This document shows positions 57,001-63,585 of a stretch of 64,000 bases of DNA, piece by piece. Where the stretch lies: positions 24,887 to 88,886 of the forward strand of contig NZ_JAAHHT010000016.1 of the NCBI RefSeq assembly GCF_010672085.1, read 5' to 3'. A model generated the notes under the pieces. It worked only from the letters and a program-made list of their open reading frames with translations, did not search any database and had not been told where the DNA came from. This stretch comes from Okeania sp. SIO3I5. Lineage in GTDB: Bacteria > Cyanobacteriota > Cyanobacteriia > Cyanobacteriales > Microcoleaceae. A program made the translations under genes and the position numbers. Position 1 is the stretch's first letter, and each line of letters begins with the position of its first letter.

Positions 57001-57812
57001 GATATGTTGCTCTGGAAGTTAGTTGTGATCACCAGGACGAAAATTGGAAAACATTAGACTCCCAAGAGCAATCTGAGGAAGTCGAGAATCCAAATAAATT
57101 GGTGTGGCAATCTGGTGCATTAATGGCGAGAAACTACATCAAAATCAGTGTGAGTGATACTGGAATTGGCATTTCTCCAGAACACATCACTAAATTGTTT
57201 AAACCCTTTTCCCAAATAGATACTGCTCTTAATCGAAAATATAACGGAACGGGTTTAGGGTTAGTTCTTGTTAAACAAATGACTGAGCTTCATGGGGGAA
57301 CGGTTAGTTTAACGAGCGAAGTCGGTGTGGGTAGTTGTTTTAGTATCAATATCCCCTATGATTCTGTTTCGCCCCTGGTTGAAGCTGATTCATCATCTGA
57401 TGATATAAACCAGCCAAGTCTGCCGATCTCTGTTCAAGGAGAAGATTCACGTCTCATCTTGTTAGCGGAAGACAACGAAGATACTGTTAGTGTGATAGTG
57501 CCCTACTTAGAGAATTCTGGCTATCGCCTGATTTTGGCTAAAAATGGTCTTGAAGCAATTGCATTAGCACAAACTCACCGTCCAGATTTAATTTTAATGG
57601 ATATTCAAATGCCGGAGTTAGATGGTCTCGAATCGATGCAGCGGATTCGTCAAGATTCACATCTCAAACACATTCCCATTGTTGTGCTAACAGCCCTTGC
57701 TATGTCTGGCGATCGAGAACGTTGTCTAGGCGCTGGTGCTAACCTATATTTCAGCAAACCAGTCAACCTCAGACAGTTAGTCTTGTCTCTCCAAACGTTG
57801 TTAGCTCAATGA
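48045..57812 (+). CDS. Giant Ser/Thr kinase-AAA ATPase-GAF-10xPAS hybrid histidine kinase-receiver
   Basis: This 3255-residue signalling protein has, in order: a Ser/Thr kinase domain (1-290; Lys in VVIKIL, HKD with Asp134 in VLHKDIKPTNIL, DFS at 153-155 in place of DFG); a proline/glycine linker (334-356) derived from a C/G-run repeat; an AAA_16-type ATPase with Walker A GFSGVGKT (Lys369) and FLDDLQWAD; a helical TPR-like region (about 690-1340); GAF (about 1392-1545); ten PAS domains (about 1555-2845); HisKA with His2858 (MSHELRTPLN); HATPase (NLLNNAVKFTPEGG, SDTGIGIS, GTGLGL); and a receiver with Asp3186 (LILMDIQMPELDG). This is the HstK-like class of cyanobacterial trifunctional kinases, unusually long because of its PAS block. 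No membrane segment is visible. Ligands are unknown. Confidence 0.95.
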   Translation: MSDYLLPSIPGYTLTAQLYAGSSSAVYRAISDRHGESVVIKILISPYPNFTKLVRFRNQYIIAKNLDIPSLVKPLAFLAWDCHYALVMEDVEAIDLQHYVEAHDRLTVEKVLAIALQLADSLHHLGQHRVLHKDIKPTNILIHPNTHQIWLIDFSLASLLPKESLKLQSPSALEGTLAYIAPEQTGRMNRGIDYRADFYSLGVTLYELLTGERPFQSDDPMELIHSHIAKMPVPPWEFSIYSSTSTLTYPIPKSLSDIVLKLMAKNAEDRYQSALGLKHDLQRCLELWTERGTVVEFELGQEDRCDRFLIPDKLYGRETEVQTLLDAFERVASPPTPNPPPSSIPPNPPLKGGGRAELILVAGFSGVGKTAVVNEVHKPITRQKGYFIKGKFDQFNRNIPFSAFVQALRSLIRQLLSESDVALANWKVKILAAVAGQGQVLIEVIPELALIIGSQPAVSELSGIAAQNRFNLLFGKFIQIFTTQDHPLAIFLDDLQWADSASLNLLKLLISGAETGHLLVLGAYRDNEVSPIHPLILTLDELRQHLTKFDTLTLASLKQNDIHQLVADSLHCSVEIATPLAELVYQKTQGNPFFATQFLHSLQADGWITFNADVGYWQCDFSQIRLLALTDDVVEFMVRRLQQWPETTQNALAIAACLGNEFKLDTLGVVCEQSSEELASELWPALQAGLIVPENENYKFFQGIDDLPTTTQLTTLHDVTVTYRFLHDRVQQAAYTFIPEQQRQQTHYQIGRFLLDQIPQEKQEEHIFDIVNQLNIGRDIISSAAEQHQLRVLNWRAGIKAKSATAYAAALKYFDIAIETLSEAGWQQYYPLALNIHENAAEAAYLAGNSIRMEAIVQTVTTQAQTCLDTVKTLQVKMQFCLGQNQPLASIEIARNLLKELGVVLPESPSMEDVKQELETFKQFSARFSFDEIVALPVLTDPEKLAIVSTLILVVTPIMIVDPNLFFLVVLITTRFSLEYGNPPSAPYGYALYAILIKNLEQNIDTAYEWGSLAIRLLQTANPKILENRAYHAISAFITHEKSHIEETLNVFQQAYNNGLENGDFEFASYSIYIRCYSLYFLGWELSAVKQAIVKTTEALSSIGQNLPISWSECLYQTVIELLGTEDDSHQVAGNAFDVDTYVQSKQEQGDIFGLCYFYLNQATLLYVLGDYPQALDASESAEQYLAGPAGMLVEVVFYFYDSLIRLACAHGLDNANWLAKVSKNQEKMKRWADNAPMNFQHKYDLVCAEEQRLLGDRLAAMDYYDLAIAGAKENKYLQEEALANELAARFYLDWGKEKIAAVYLQEAYLCYNRWGAKAKTDNMEACYSDLLQPILQQTNAIDPVATLHSIAPLHLSIHSSGSSAQTSTGSINTAFDLTTIFKSAQALSESIDLSELLEKLTPMMLQTSGAERLVLLLPDADNTWQVRVTATAETTELISVPLKENIHLPIQLIQYVQRTEEILAIDGLDQSLPIVDPYLQQNPHRSVLCLPLVHQTKLIGLLYLEHHSVAGVFSHDRITILNFLCNQAAISLENALLNQALGQKLEIQTAKRQESEAHFRNMVNNVPGVVYQGRFNADGTFSFLYVSPDCYDLYEISAEAIISGQYSFRDFEHSEDRPLIDQMLAEISQTLQPFNYEFRIFTASGKLKWVHAISHCRNPMSDGSILWDGIVMDVSERKEAEIALQEAQARFCRMTENVPGMIYRYILHGDGSDELTYVSSQVQDIFELEPEIALQDMAQVWARLHPDDIPRLGEAIQESAQTLQSFTSNYRLILPNKGIRWVQNMTSVDRMDNGDVVWNGIVVDISERKQAEDQLKVLSQRLELVLESAEIGIWEWNKTDNHLIWDKRMFCLYGVAPEDFSGRYEDWVQRLHPDDLERMLQQEAQMLHEQVSLTTEFKIIRPDNQVRHIYSNVISQRNQQGDLVKMIGLNIDLTDRKTAELALEGSKRRYASLAAAAPVVIYRLDKPLHISYINERWSEMTGRQPEAALGYGWMDALHPDDREQFVANWSKVYSLEGLPDQFFMHGSEGRYLRLDGSVNWFYSRLAREFDDDGNVVGYIGTLTDITERKKAELALQDAQARFRRMTENVPGMIFRYIRYADGHDELTYVSSQVRELFEVEPEIALQNTLWNRIHPDDVPIMSQETQVAAETLEASTIPYRLILPKKGIRWVQNMSSVERLDNGDVVWDGIVVDITDRKQAEEQLKALSTRLELALKSAEIGIWEWNFQDSRLSWDDRMFEIYGISPDMFEGTYQDWEKYVHPDDLEQAKMWKEDENPVFREFRVIRADGLIRYVASTVLRQYDDRGQPIRAVGTNIDITPHKATELAFAESERRYASLAAAAPVAIFRMDQPMNCTYVNDRWGEMTGRPLEAAMGRGWMDTLHPDDLENRIAAWTEIYPNLPPGSPVLPGAEGRCLRPDGTIRWYYVQIAQEWDYNGNVVGYVGTLTDITERKKAELALQDAQARFRRMTENVPGMIFRYVIHPNGSDKLTYVSSQVRDIFELEPETLLKDTTQLWARIHPDDIPWLQDSIQSSAETLQPFQVENRLILPEKGLRWVQIISRPERLENGDTLWDGVVIDISDRKTAEKSLKLTQFAVDKTGLGIFWIREDGLILEVNEAACSDLGYSYEELKGSHVWDFNPEFTPQEWIIHWEKIRQSSFLRFEVKHQHKDGHIFPVEIVSNYIEYDGQGFLYAQVQDISDRKQAELALEQEVLRRNTIFNTSSDGIHILDIEGNLIEGNASFYRMLGYTQEEARHLNVGDWDAKFPLKQIQADFKRHFLNNTQVRTVETLHRRKDGSVFPVQITICSMTWDGKVSFVCIARDISEWKQAEAQLQRTNEELVRATRLKDEFLANMSHELRTPLNTILGLSEALQDTVFGPLTEKQIKYLKTIQKSGTHLLELINDILDVSKIESGQLELDLKATNIRSLCESSMTFVKQQALKKQISLKTNLPPDSLSLVIDERRILQSLVNLLNNAVKFTPEGGYVALEVSCDHQDENWKTLDSQEQSEEVENPNKLVWQSGALMARNYIKISVSDTGIGISPEHITKLFKPFSQIDTALNRKYNGTGLGLVLVKQMTELHGGTVSLTSEVGVGSCFSINIPYDSVSPLVEADSSSDDINQPSLPISVQGEDSRLILLAEDNEDTVSVIVPYLENSGYRLILAKNGLEAIALAQTHRPDLILMDIQMPELDGLESMQRIRQDSHLKHIPIVVLTALAMSGDRERCLGAGANLYFSKPVNLRQLVLSLQTLLAQ
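49040..49112 (+). repeat. C/G-run palindromic repeat incorporated in a coding linker
   Basis: CCCCAACCCCGAATCCCCCC and CCCCCCTTTGAAAGGGGGGG within the giant kinase gene encode PPTPNPPPSSIPPNPPLKGG. The same palindrome (CCCCTTTGAAAGGGG) occurs in spacers at 7900 and 10120. Confidence 0.85.
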
Positions 57813-58236
57813 GGCAGTCATTTCAGTTATCAGTTATCAGTTATCAGTTATCAGTACCTCTATGGAATAGGGAAGCTTGAAATTCAGTTATCAGTTATCA
57901 GTACCTCTAATGCTATACTTCAGCCACACTTCAACAATCAAATATTTACCAAGATTTACAGCAGTTTTTATTCCGGTAGACCACAGTAGGGACGTTCCAT
58001 GGAACGTCCCTACGGGGTTTTGGTTGTGACGATGTGGTTCATCAAGAAAGAAAAGCGCTGTAAAGTCTGGGGCATGACAATTCAAGGTATGTTATATCAT
58101 ATCTAAAAACTTGACATTTTTGACAAAAGAATGTAATATTAACTTTTTTACTTACAGCCCTATTTGTTTGCGATTTAGGGCTGTTTTTTATTGCTTTATA
58201 CTATAGCAACAGTCAGGGCGATTAGGACATAAACTG
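57813..58236. repeat. Spacer with CAGTTAT heptamers, family C element and terminator
   Basis: CAGTTAT heptamers at 57822-57856 and 57883-57902. Family C at 57957-58062 in the reverse orientation (TACAGCAGTTTTTATTCCGG to AAAAGCGCTGTA). No gene. Confidence 0.75.
58154..58190 (+). terminator. Rho-independent terminator
   Basis: ACAGCCCTA, a loop TTTGTTTGCGATT, and TAGGGCTGT followed by TTTTTT: a clean 9-bp stem plus T-run. It is 340 bases after the giant kinase stop, so it either ends a long 3' leader of that transcript or belongs to a small RNA starting after 57900. Confidence 0.7.
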
Positions 58237-58356
58237 ATGATGAATCAAAGAACAAGGAAACACTTTTCCAACTGTTCCCTGTTCCCTGTTCCCTGTTCCC
58301 TGTTCCCTGCGATAAAATTAAAAGCTTCTGAAACTCAATTATACTCAATTCTATTT

Positions 58357-58887
58357 ATGCAACCAAGATATCATCAATCAAGTAAATGGTTTACGATTGG
58401 CATGGCTAGCATATTTCTATTTTCAGCCATCCTCAGATTTTGGCAATTAGGCCGTTTTAATACTCTCGTTTTTGACGAGGTTTATTATGCGAAATTTGCC
58501 AATAATTATCTCACTCAAACTGAATTTTTTAATGCCCATCCTCCCCTGAGTCAATATATCATTGCCATTGGTATTTGGATAAGTTCTCATTTACCTTTTT
58601 GGCAAGAAATAGTTAATAATGAAACGGGTTCTACTTTAGCACCTTGGAGTTATCGGTGGATCAATGCTTTAACAGGTTCATTTATTCCTCTGGTAGTCGG
58701 AGCGATCGCTTATCAATTAACACAGCGCTGGAGTTATGGTTTTATTGCTGCTTTATTCATAGCTTTAGATGGATTATTTCTGGTTGAGTCTCGCTATGCC
58801 CTGAATAATATTTATCTAGTAATTTTTGGATTATTAGCTCACTTGTGTTTAATTTTATCTCTACAAAATCGAAATTGTTATCCATAA
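58357..58887 (+). pseudogene. Truncated protein O-mannosyltransferase-type glycosyltransferase
   Basis: The frame encodes 176 residues matching only the N-terminal third of dolichyl/polyprenyl-phosphate-mannose protein mannosyltransferases (normally about 500): ILRFWQLGRFNTLVFDEVYY (catalytic Asp-Glu), AKFANNYLTQTEFFNAHPPL, WSYRWINALTGSFIPLVVGA and FIALDGLFLVESRYALNNIY, with four to five membrane helices. It stops at 58887 where a family B element begins (TTATCCATAAATTATCAATT), and nothing downstream resembles the rest. Met 58357 is preferred; an upstream ATG at 58237 would include TTCCCTG repeats. It is probably a dead gene, although a small membrane protein could still be made. Confidence 0.75.
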
Positions 58888-59058
58888 ATTATCAATTGCT
58901 TCTCTGTGCTCCCACTTACAGCGCTTTTCAGATTGATGAACCACACCGGCACAAGCAAAACCTTGTAGGGACGTTCCATGGAACGTCCCTACTGTGGTCT
59001 ACCGTGCAGGAAAACTGCTCTAAGTGTTCCTTGTTCCCTCTTTTCTGGAAAGGTCTAT
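58880..59058. mobile_element. Family B element interrupted by a nested family C element
   Basis: The left part of family B (TCCATAAATTATCAATTGCT) runs to about 58916. Family C occupies 58917-59022 (TACAGCGCTTTTCAGATTGA to AAAACTGCTCTA, CCATGG-centred core). The right part of family B (TGTTCCCTCTTTTCTGGAAA to GGTCTATTA) resumes at 59023-59058. So family C inserted after family B had landed in the mannosyltransferase gene. Confidence 0.8.
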
Positions 59059-59088
59059 TAATAAAAATGGTATACAATAAACAAAACA

Positions 59089-60003
59089 ATGGAAGGATTT
59101 CTCAATCTTAACAAACCATCTGGTATAACTTCCCATGACTGCGTAGCAAAGGTACGAAAGTTGCTACGTCTCAAGCGTGTCGGACATGGAGGAACTCTCG
59201 ATCCTGCTGCTACTGGAGTTTTACCTATTGCAGTAGGAAAGGCAACTAGGTTATTACAATTTCTTCCCTCAGAAAAAGCTTATCGTGGTACAGTCAGATT
59301 TGGTGTGATTACTACTACTGATGACTTAGAGGGAGAAATTGTTCAATCTGCACCAGCACCAGAATTAATGTTGTCGGATATTGAAGCAGTGCTGCCAAAT
59401 TTTTTAGGTAAAATTGAGCAAGTACCACCTAGTTATAGTGCAATACAAGTACAAGGAAAGCGACTTTATGATTTAGCGCGTCAAGGAAAAACTGTTGAAG
59501 TACCTACTCGGATTGTAGAAGTATTTAATATAGAAATTATTGAGTGGCGACATGGAAATTTTCCAGAAGTAGATTTAGCGATCGCTTGTGGTGCTGGTAC
59601 TTATATTCGAGCGATCGCCCGCGATCTAGGTGCAATTTTAAATACTGGTGGAACTTTAGCTGCTTTAACTAGAACAGAAAGTAGTGGTTTTTCTTATAAA
59701 AATAGTCTGACTTTTGCAGAAGTGGAAAATCAGTTACAGGAAAATAAATTTAGTCTTTTATCTATGGACGTAGCATTGGCACATTTACCAGGGATATTTT
59801 TGGTTGCTGAAGATGCAAAAAGATGGTGTCAAGGTCAACGTTTACTCTATGAAAAAAGATGGGAAATAGAAACTGAAAAAACTGAGCATCATTTCCGAGT
59901 ATCCAATATAGAAGGTGAATTTTTAGGTATTGGGCAGTTAATTAAGTCTGAGCAAAATTTATTATTAGCGCCTCAAGTTGTAATATCATGTCCGGTTGAA
60001 TAG
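59089..60003 (+). CDS. truB: tRNA pseudouridine(55) synthase
   Basis: This 304-residue enzyme isomerises U55 in the T loop of tRNAs. Hallmarks are [40 protein letters not shown] with the catalytic Asp, [20 protein letters not shown], and [15 protein letters not shown] followed by [16 protein letters not shown] short C-terminal domain (about 225-300) contains [20 protein letters not shown]. The final residues VVISCPVE and stop are specified by a family I end (AATATCATGTCCGGTTGAAT), so the original C-terminus has been overwritten. Spacing from the nested repeat element to the start is only about 30 bases, so that element may now carry the promoter. Confidence 0.95.
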   Translation: MEGFLNLNKPSGITSHDCVAKVRKLLRLKRVGHGGTLDPAATGVLPIAVGKATRLLQFLPSEKAYRGTVRFGVITTTDDLEGEIVQSAPAPELMLSDIEAVLPNFLGKIEQVPPSYSAIQVQGKRLYDLARQGKTVEVPTRIVEVFNIEIIEWRHGNFPEVDLAIACGAGTYIRAIARDLGAILNTGGTLAALTRTESSGFSYKNSLTFAEVENQLQENKFSLLSMDVALAHLPGIFLVAEDAKRWCQGQRLLYEKRWEIETEKTEHHFRVSNIEGEFLGIGQLIKSEQNLLLAPQVVISCPVE

Positions 60004-60488
60004 TTATAAATAAAAATGCAGGAGTCAGGAGTCAGGAGGGAAGAGAAGAGAAGAGAGTTTGAATTTATAAGAAGGAGAAAGTTGTTTGGTCCCGTAAGCG
60101 GAAGGTCGTTCTATCACGCTATTATCCAGACTTGATATAATTAGTTAACCTCTCTATAAAAGAGGGAATAGGGAATAGGGAATAGGGAGAAAAAATGGAT
60201 TAAGATGTTTTCTAAACCTTCTACACTTTAGTCATCTGTTTATTGAGACATGGAATAATATTCAACAATTACCCTAATGCTACCTTTTTTGAGATTAAAC
60301 TCAGGAATATATTTAGTTAATTAGACTTGAAAAAATAGAGGAAAAGTCATTTCATTTCAGTTATCAACTATCAATTACAGCGGTTTTCATTTCAGTAAAC
60401 CACAGTAGGGACGTTCCATGGAACTAGGTTTGAAATGTGAATATGTGGTTCATCAATCTGAAAAGCGCTGTATAAGTTATACCGAATT
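60004..60488. repeat. Spacer with heptamers and a deleted family C copy
   Basis: GGAGTCA heptamers at 60022-60040 and GGGAATA heptamers at 60165-60195. 60376-60472 is a family C copy lacking half its central palindrome. No gene. Confidence 0.7.
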
Positions 60489-60851
60489 ATGAGACAAATT
60501 ACTTTAACCCCCGAACAAGAAAAGTTGTTAGAAAGATTATTGAATACTGGCAAATATAATACAGCTTAAGAGGCGATCGCTAGAGCATTTCAGTTATTGG
60601 AAAAAGAGGATAATGATATTAAATTACCTTCTTATGTCAAAGGGACTGAATCTGCGAAAAAGTTATTAAAGGAAAAGATTAAAAAGTATAGAGAGGAAGG
60701 AGAAAAAAATCAGAATAAACCTATCGATCCTGAAAGAGCAAAGTTAAGTAAAGAATTGCAAGAATTATTTGATAAAACTCAAGCAATTCCAGGAATTCAA
60801 GAGATTACTGAGGAGGAAATCGCTGCCAAAATTGAAGCTTACCGGATTTGA
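60489..60851 (+). pseudogene. Small antitoxin-like gene with an in-frame stop (copy 1)
   Basis: From ATG 60489 the frame reads MRQITLTPEQEKLLERLLNT then GKYNTA and TAA at 60567 (codon 27). It continues uninterrupted in the same frame with EAIARAFQLLEKEDNDIKLP and on to TAA 60849 (120 codons). The N-terminus with a short ITLTPEQ strand and helical EAIARAFQLLE resembles ribbon-helix-helix antitoxins. The charged middle (KKLLKEKIKKYREEGEKNQN) and the end TEEEIAAKIEAYR match short proteins that often precede PIN-domain toxin genes in cyanobacteria. No toxin is adjacent. The 3' 84 codons are open from Met 60597. Confidence 0.65.
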
Positions 60852-60907
60852 ATTCAAAATTCAAAATTCAAAGTTCAAAAATTTCGATTCTAAGTGAATT
60901 TCAATAA

Positions 60908-61012
60908 TAGACGTCTCCGAAAATTAAAAATAGAATCAATTCTTATCCAGAAATTATCAATTACTTCTTCCTGTTCCCTGTTCCCTGTTCCCTCTTTTCC
61001 AGAGAGGTCTAA
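60908..61012. mobile_element. Family B inverted-repeat element
   Basis: TAGACGTCTCC to AGAGAGGTCTA, with ATCAATTCTTATCCAGAAAT and three TTCCCTG heptamers. Confidence 0.8.
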
Positions 61013-61084
61013 TAGAAAGTCTCTAAGTTGAAAAATCATATAATCATTGAGCAATGCCGAAATTTATGGCAGAAATAAAGTATA

Positions 61085-61207
61085 GAAACTCTAAATAAGT
61101 TGTAACATTTTATCGTAGGGGTTTGGTCTCCAAACCCAAGCCAAAAGTGGGATAAAAAGACCAAACCCGTACAGTTTTTTTTCACAAATCGTTGAGGATT
61201 AGTATAG
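61085..61207. mobile_element. Family E inverted-repeat element
   Basis: CTCTAAATAAGTTG to CACAAATCGTTGAGGATTAG, with the GTAGGGGTTTGGTCTCCAAA core shared with 5433-5563. Confidence 0.7.
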
Positions 61208-61236
61208 GTTTTAAACAATTAGGATAAAATTGATTT

Positions 61237-61600
61237 ATGAGACAAATTACTTTAACTGCCGAACAAGAAAAGTTGTTAGAAAAATTACTAAAGATTGGCA
61301 AATATAACATAGCTCAACAGGCGATCGCTAGAGAATTTTAGCTATAATAAAAGAGGATAATGATATTAAATTATCCTCTTATGTGACTTATGTGAAAGAA
61401 AATGAATCTGAAAAAAAAGTGGCGTTGCTGATTTTGGGTATGATTTGTATTTTTTGGTAGTTGCTAAACTATTGAATCACAAATATTTGAGATTGTTCAA
61501 TTTTTATTTTCATACCTTGATTCAGCAACGCCAAAAAGTTATTAAAGGAAAAGATTAAAAAGTTATTCAGTTCGTTTTAATTGCTTAACGATCGAACTTT
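61237..61600 (+). pseudogene. Second decayed copy of the antitoxin-like gene, with element insertion (copy 2)
   Basis: MRQITLTAEQEKLLEKLLKI then GKYNIAQQAIAREF and TAG at 61339 (codon 35), followed by frameshifts. The remaining sequence (AAAGAGGATAATGATATTAA and TTATTAAAGGAAAAGATTAA) aligns with copy 1. A family G element at 61421-61532 splits it. In copy 2, codon 27 is CAA, the likely ancestor of the TAA in copy 1. Confidence 0.75.
61421..61532. mobile_element. Family G element with 7-bp target duplication
   Basis: GGCGTTGCTGATTTTGGGTA and the complement of TACCTTGATTCAGCAACGCC form about 23-bp imperfect inverted ends of a 112-bp element. AAAAAGT precedes it (61414-61420) and follows it (61533-61539), while the paralogue at 60489-60851 has a single GCGAAAAAGTTATTAAAGG. 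No coding capacity. The GGCGTTGCTGAATC end resembles cyanobacterial IS ends I remember, so a full-length transposon elsewhere probably mobilises it. Confidence 0.9.
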
Positions 61601-61632
61601 CACTGCAGATTTGCAGATTTGCTGTGCAACTT

Positions 61633-63585
61633 TTACTTAACTTGAAAATCATTTGTTACTAAATCTGGAGTACCATCTAAGTTGACAAACTCACCCCCAA
61701 TACCAAAACCATCTTCAGTACCGTTGGTATTGTAATACAACGTTCCACTCACAGAGTCGTAAACAATCTCAGCTTCAGCAGTTGCAGCATCACCTTCACT
61801 AGAAACAATTGCAAAATCATCTTCAGATAGACCAATACCAGGAGAACTATCTAGAGCAGTAAAAGTTCTCAAGTCAAGCAAAATTAAATCTTGCCCACTA
61901 TTAAAATCAGTGATTCGATCTGTGCCTAAATCCTGAGAATCAAACTCTTCATTGGTGTTAAAGATAAATCTGTCTCTACCTGATCCACCAGTCAATTCAT
62001 CGTCTCCAGATCCACCATTCAAGCGATCGCGACCTTGACCACCGCTGAGAGTATCATTACCGCTACCACCAAGCAATATATCTGACCCTAAACGACCTTG
62101 CAAAACATCATTACCATTCTGACCGAATAGACTATCATTTCCCCTAGCACCAATTAGGTTGTCACCACCATCACCACCAATAACTCGGTCATTACCTGCG
62201 AGTCCATTTAATCGATCGCCTCCTGCAAAACCTCTTATTATATCGTCAGCAGAACCTCCTTGAATATTGTTATCCCGGTTGTCTCCATTGAAAACTACAT
62301 CTTCTTGAGGAGTTACGGTATCCAAATTTTCCAACACAACCTGTCCGCGTAACTCACCACTCTGATTATTGTCTGTGTGCAGGTTAATATATACTTCTCC
62401 TGACTCTACTGCTTGAAGTTCAGTCTCATTCAGAGTAAAACTACCAGAGAAGAAACCACTGTTATCACCATTGTCAACTATAGTAAAGTTGCGTAAAAGA
62501 TCGCCATTCTCACCAAGTGCAGCTCCATGAAGGTGAATTGCACTTGCAGCATTTCCTTCTGAGTCCGGTTCAGTTCTAGAACTGAATAAATCGCTCGACA
62601 GTTCGGAAAAATCGCCAGATATATTCAGAGTATTGCCAGAGAGAACTGCATAAAAGTCTCCTGTAGCATCAGTATTTACTACTGGATCAACTTCTTGAGC
62701 TTCTGATATTGGCAAAAATGTTACTAGAGTATCGTCCGTTGGAGTCTCGTTGAGGAGAACTTGGGTACGCAACTCACCACTTGGATTATTTTGTGTGTGC
62801 AGGTTAACATAAAAATTCCCGGACTCCGCAGCTACGACTTCATCATCACTTAAAGTAAACTCTCCAAAAAATCCTCCTGATCCATCACTATTATCAATGA
62901 CATTTAAGTTGCGCACAATTCCACCATTAGAATTTGCTAATCCCTGATGCAGATGAACGGAACTTTGAGCATTTCCTTCAGAGTCGGGTTCTCCTACAGA
63001 AAATAAATTGCTGGATAAATCTGAAAAAGTTCCTTGTATTGTTAGGTTATTACCATCGAGAATCGCATTTACTATTCCTTCAGCAGGAGTGTCTGCTATT
63101 GGTGGTACTTCAAAAGCTTCTGACATGGGCAATCCAAGACCAAGTGCTACTTGTACATCATCTGCCAAAATTATCTGTCCCCGCAGTTCTCCACTTTGAT
63201 TATTTTCTGTGTGGAGGTTTATATACAACCCATCTGTTTCTGCTGCTTCTGTTTCTGCATTTGTGAGAGTAAAAGCACCATTAAATGTACCGGAATTATC
63301 ATCAATTTCAAGTACATTTAAGTTGCGAACAATGCCTCCATTTTGACCTGCTGGAGCTTGATGAACATGAATAGGACTTTGAGAATTTCCTTCTGAGTCT
63401 GGTTCTCCTAAAGGAATTAGAGGACTTGATAGTTGGTCAAAATTTCCTTCTACCAGTAATATATTATTAGGTAAAAAAACATCGAAAGTTCCTGTAGCTG
63501 GACCATCTACTATAGGTGGAACTTCCTGTAGTTCTGACATTGGTACAGAAAGTCCCAAAAAGTTTTCAAATGAATAAGTAGCCAT
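61633..63585 (-). CDS. Triple CHRD-domain RTX protein
   Basis: This 650-residue protein has three CHRD (chordin-type) domains at about 10-142, 148-285 and 289-425. Each has the pattern GEPDSEGN.xxxIHxHxxxxGxNGxxxRN and YINLHT.NNQSGELRGQ. They are followed by RTX calcium-binding repeats (about 440-555: GNDRVIGGDGGDNLIGARGN and so on) and a C-terminal module GTDRITDFNSGQDLILLD..AEIVYDSVSGTLYYNTNG, homologous to the end of the RTX protein at 7975. It is probably a type I-secreted surface or matrix protein. There is no Sec signal peptide. GAGG stands 7 bases before the start. CHRD function in bacteria is unknown. Confidence 0.92.
   Translation of the reverse strand: MATYSFENFLGLSVPMSELQEVPPIVDGPATGTFDVFLPNNILLVEGNFDQLSSPLIPLGEPDSEGNSQSPIHVHQAPAGQNGGIVRNLNVLEIDDNSGTFNGAFTLTNAETEAAETDGLYINLHTENNQSGELRGQIILADDVQVALGLGLPMSEAFEVPPIADTPAEGIVNAILDGNNLTIQGTFSDLSSNLFSVGEPDSEGNAQSSVHLHQGLANSNGGIVRNLNVIDNSDGSGGFFGEFTLSDDEVVAAESGNFYVNLHTQNNPSGELRTQVLLNETPTDDTLVTFLPISEAQEVDPVVNTDATGDFYAVLSGNTLNISGDFSELSSDLFSSRTEPDSEGNAASAIHLHGAALGENGDLLRNFTIVDNGDNSGFFSGSFTLNETELQAVESGEVYINLHTDNNQSGELRGQVVLENLDTVTPQEDVVFNGDNRDNNIQGGSADDIIRGFAGGDRLNGLAGNDRVIGGDGGDNLIGARGNDSLFGQNGNDVLQGRLGSDILLGGSGNDTLSGGQGRDRLNGGSGDDELTGGSGRDRFIFNTNEEFDSQDLGTDRITDFNSGQDLILLDLRTFTALDSSPGIGLSEDDFAIVSSEGDAATAEAEIVYDSVSGTLYYNTNGTEDGFGIGGEFVNLDGTPDLVTNDFQVK

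Noticed and set aside
57822-57902. CAGTTATCAG repeats as a CRISPR or origin iteron array
   Set aside because: Pure seven-base tandem repeats, found at many loci in the window, without dnaA boxes or replication genes nearby.
61036-61218. Minus-strand 60-residue frame
   Set aside because: It covers a family E element and has no family resemblance or ribosome site.
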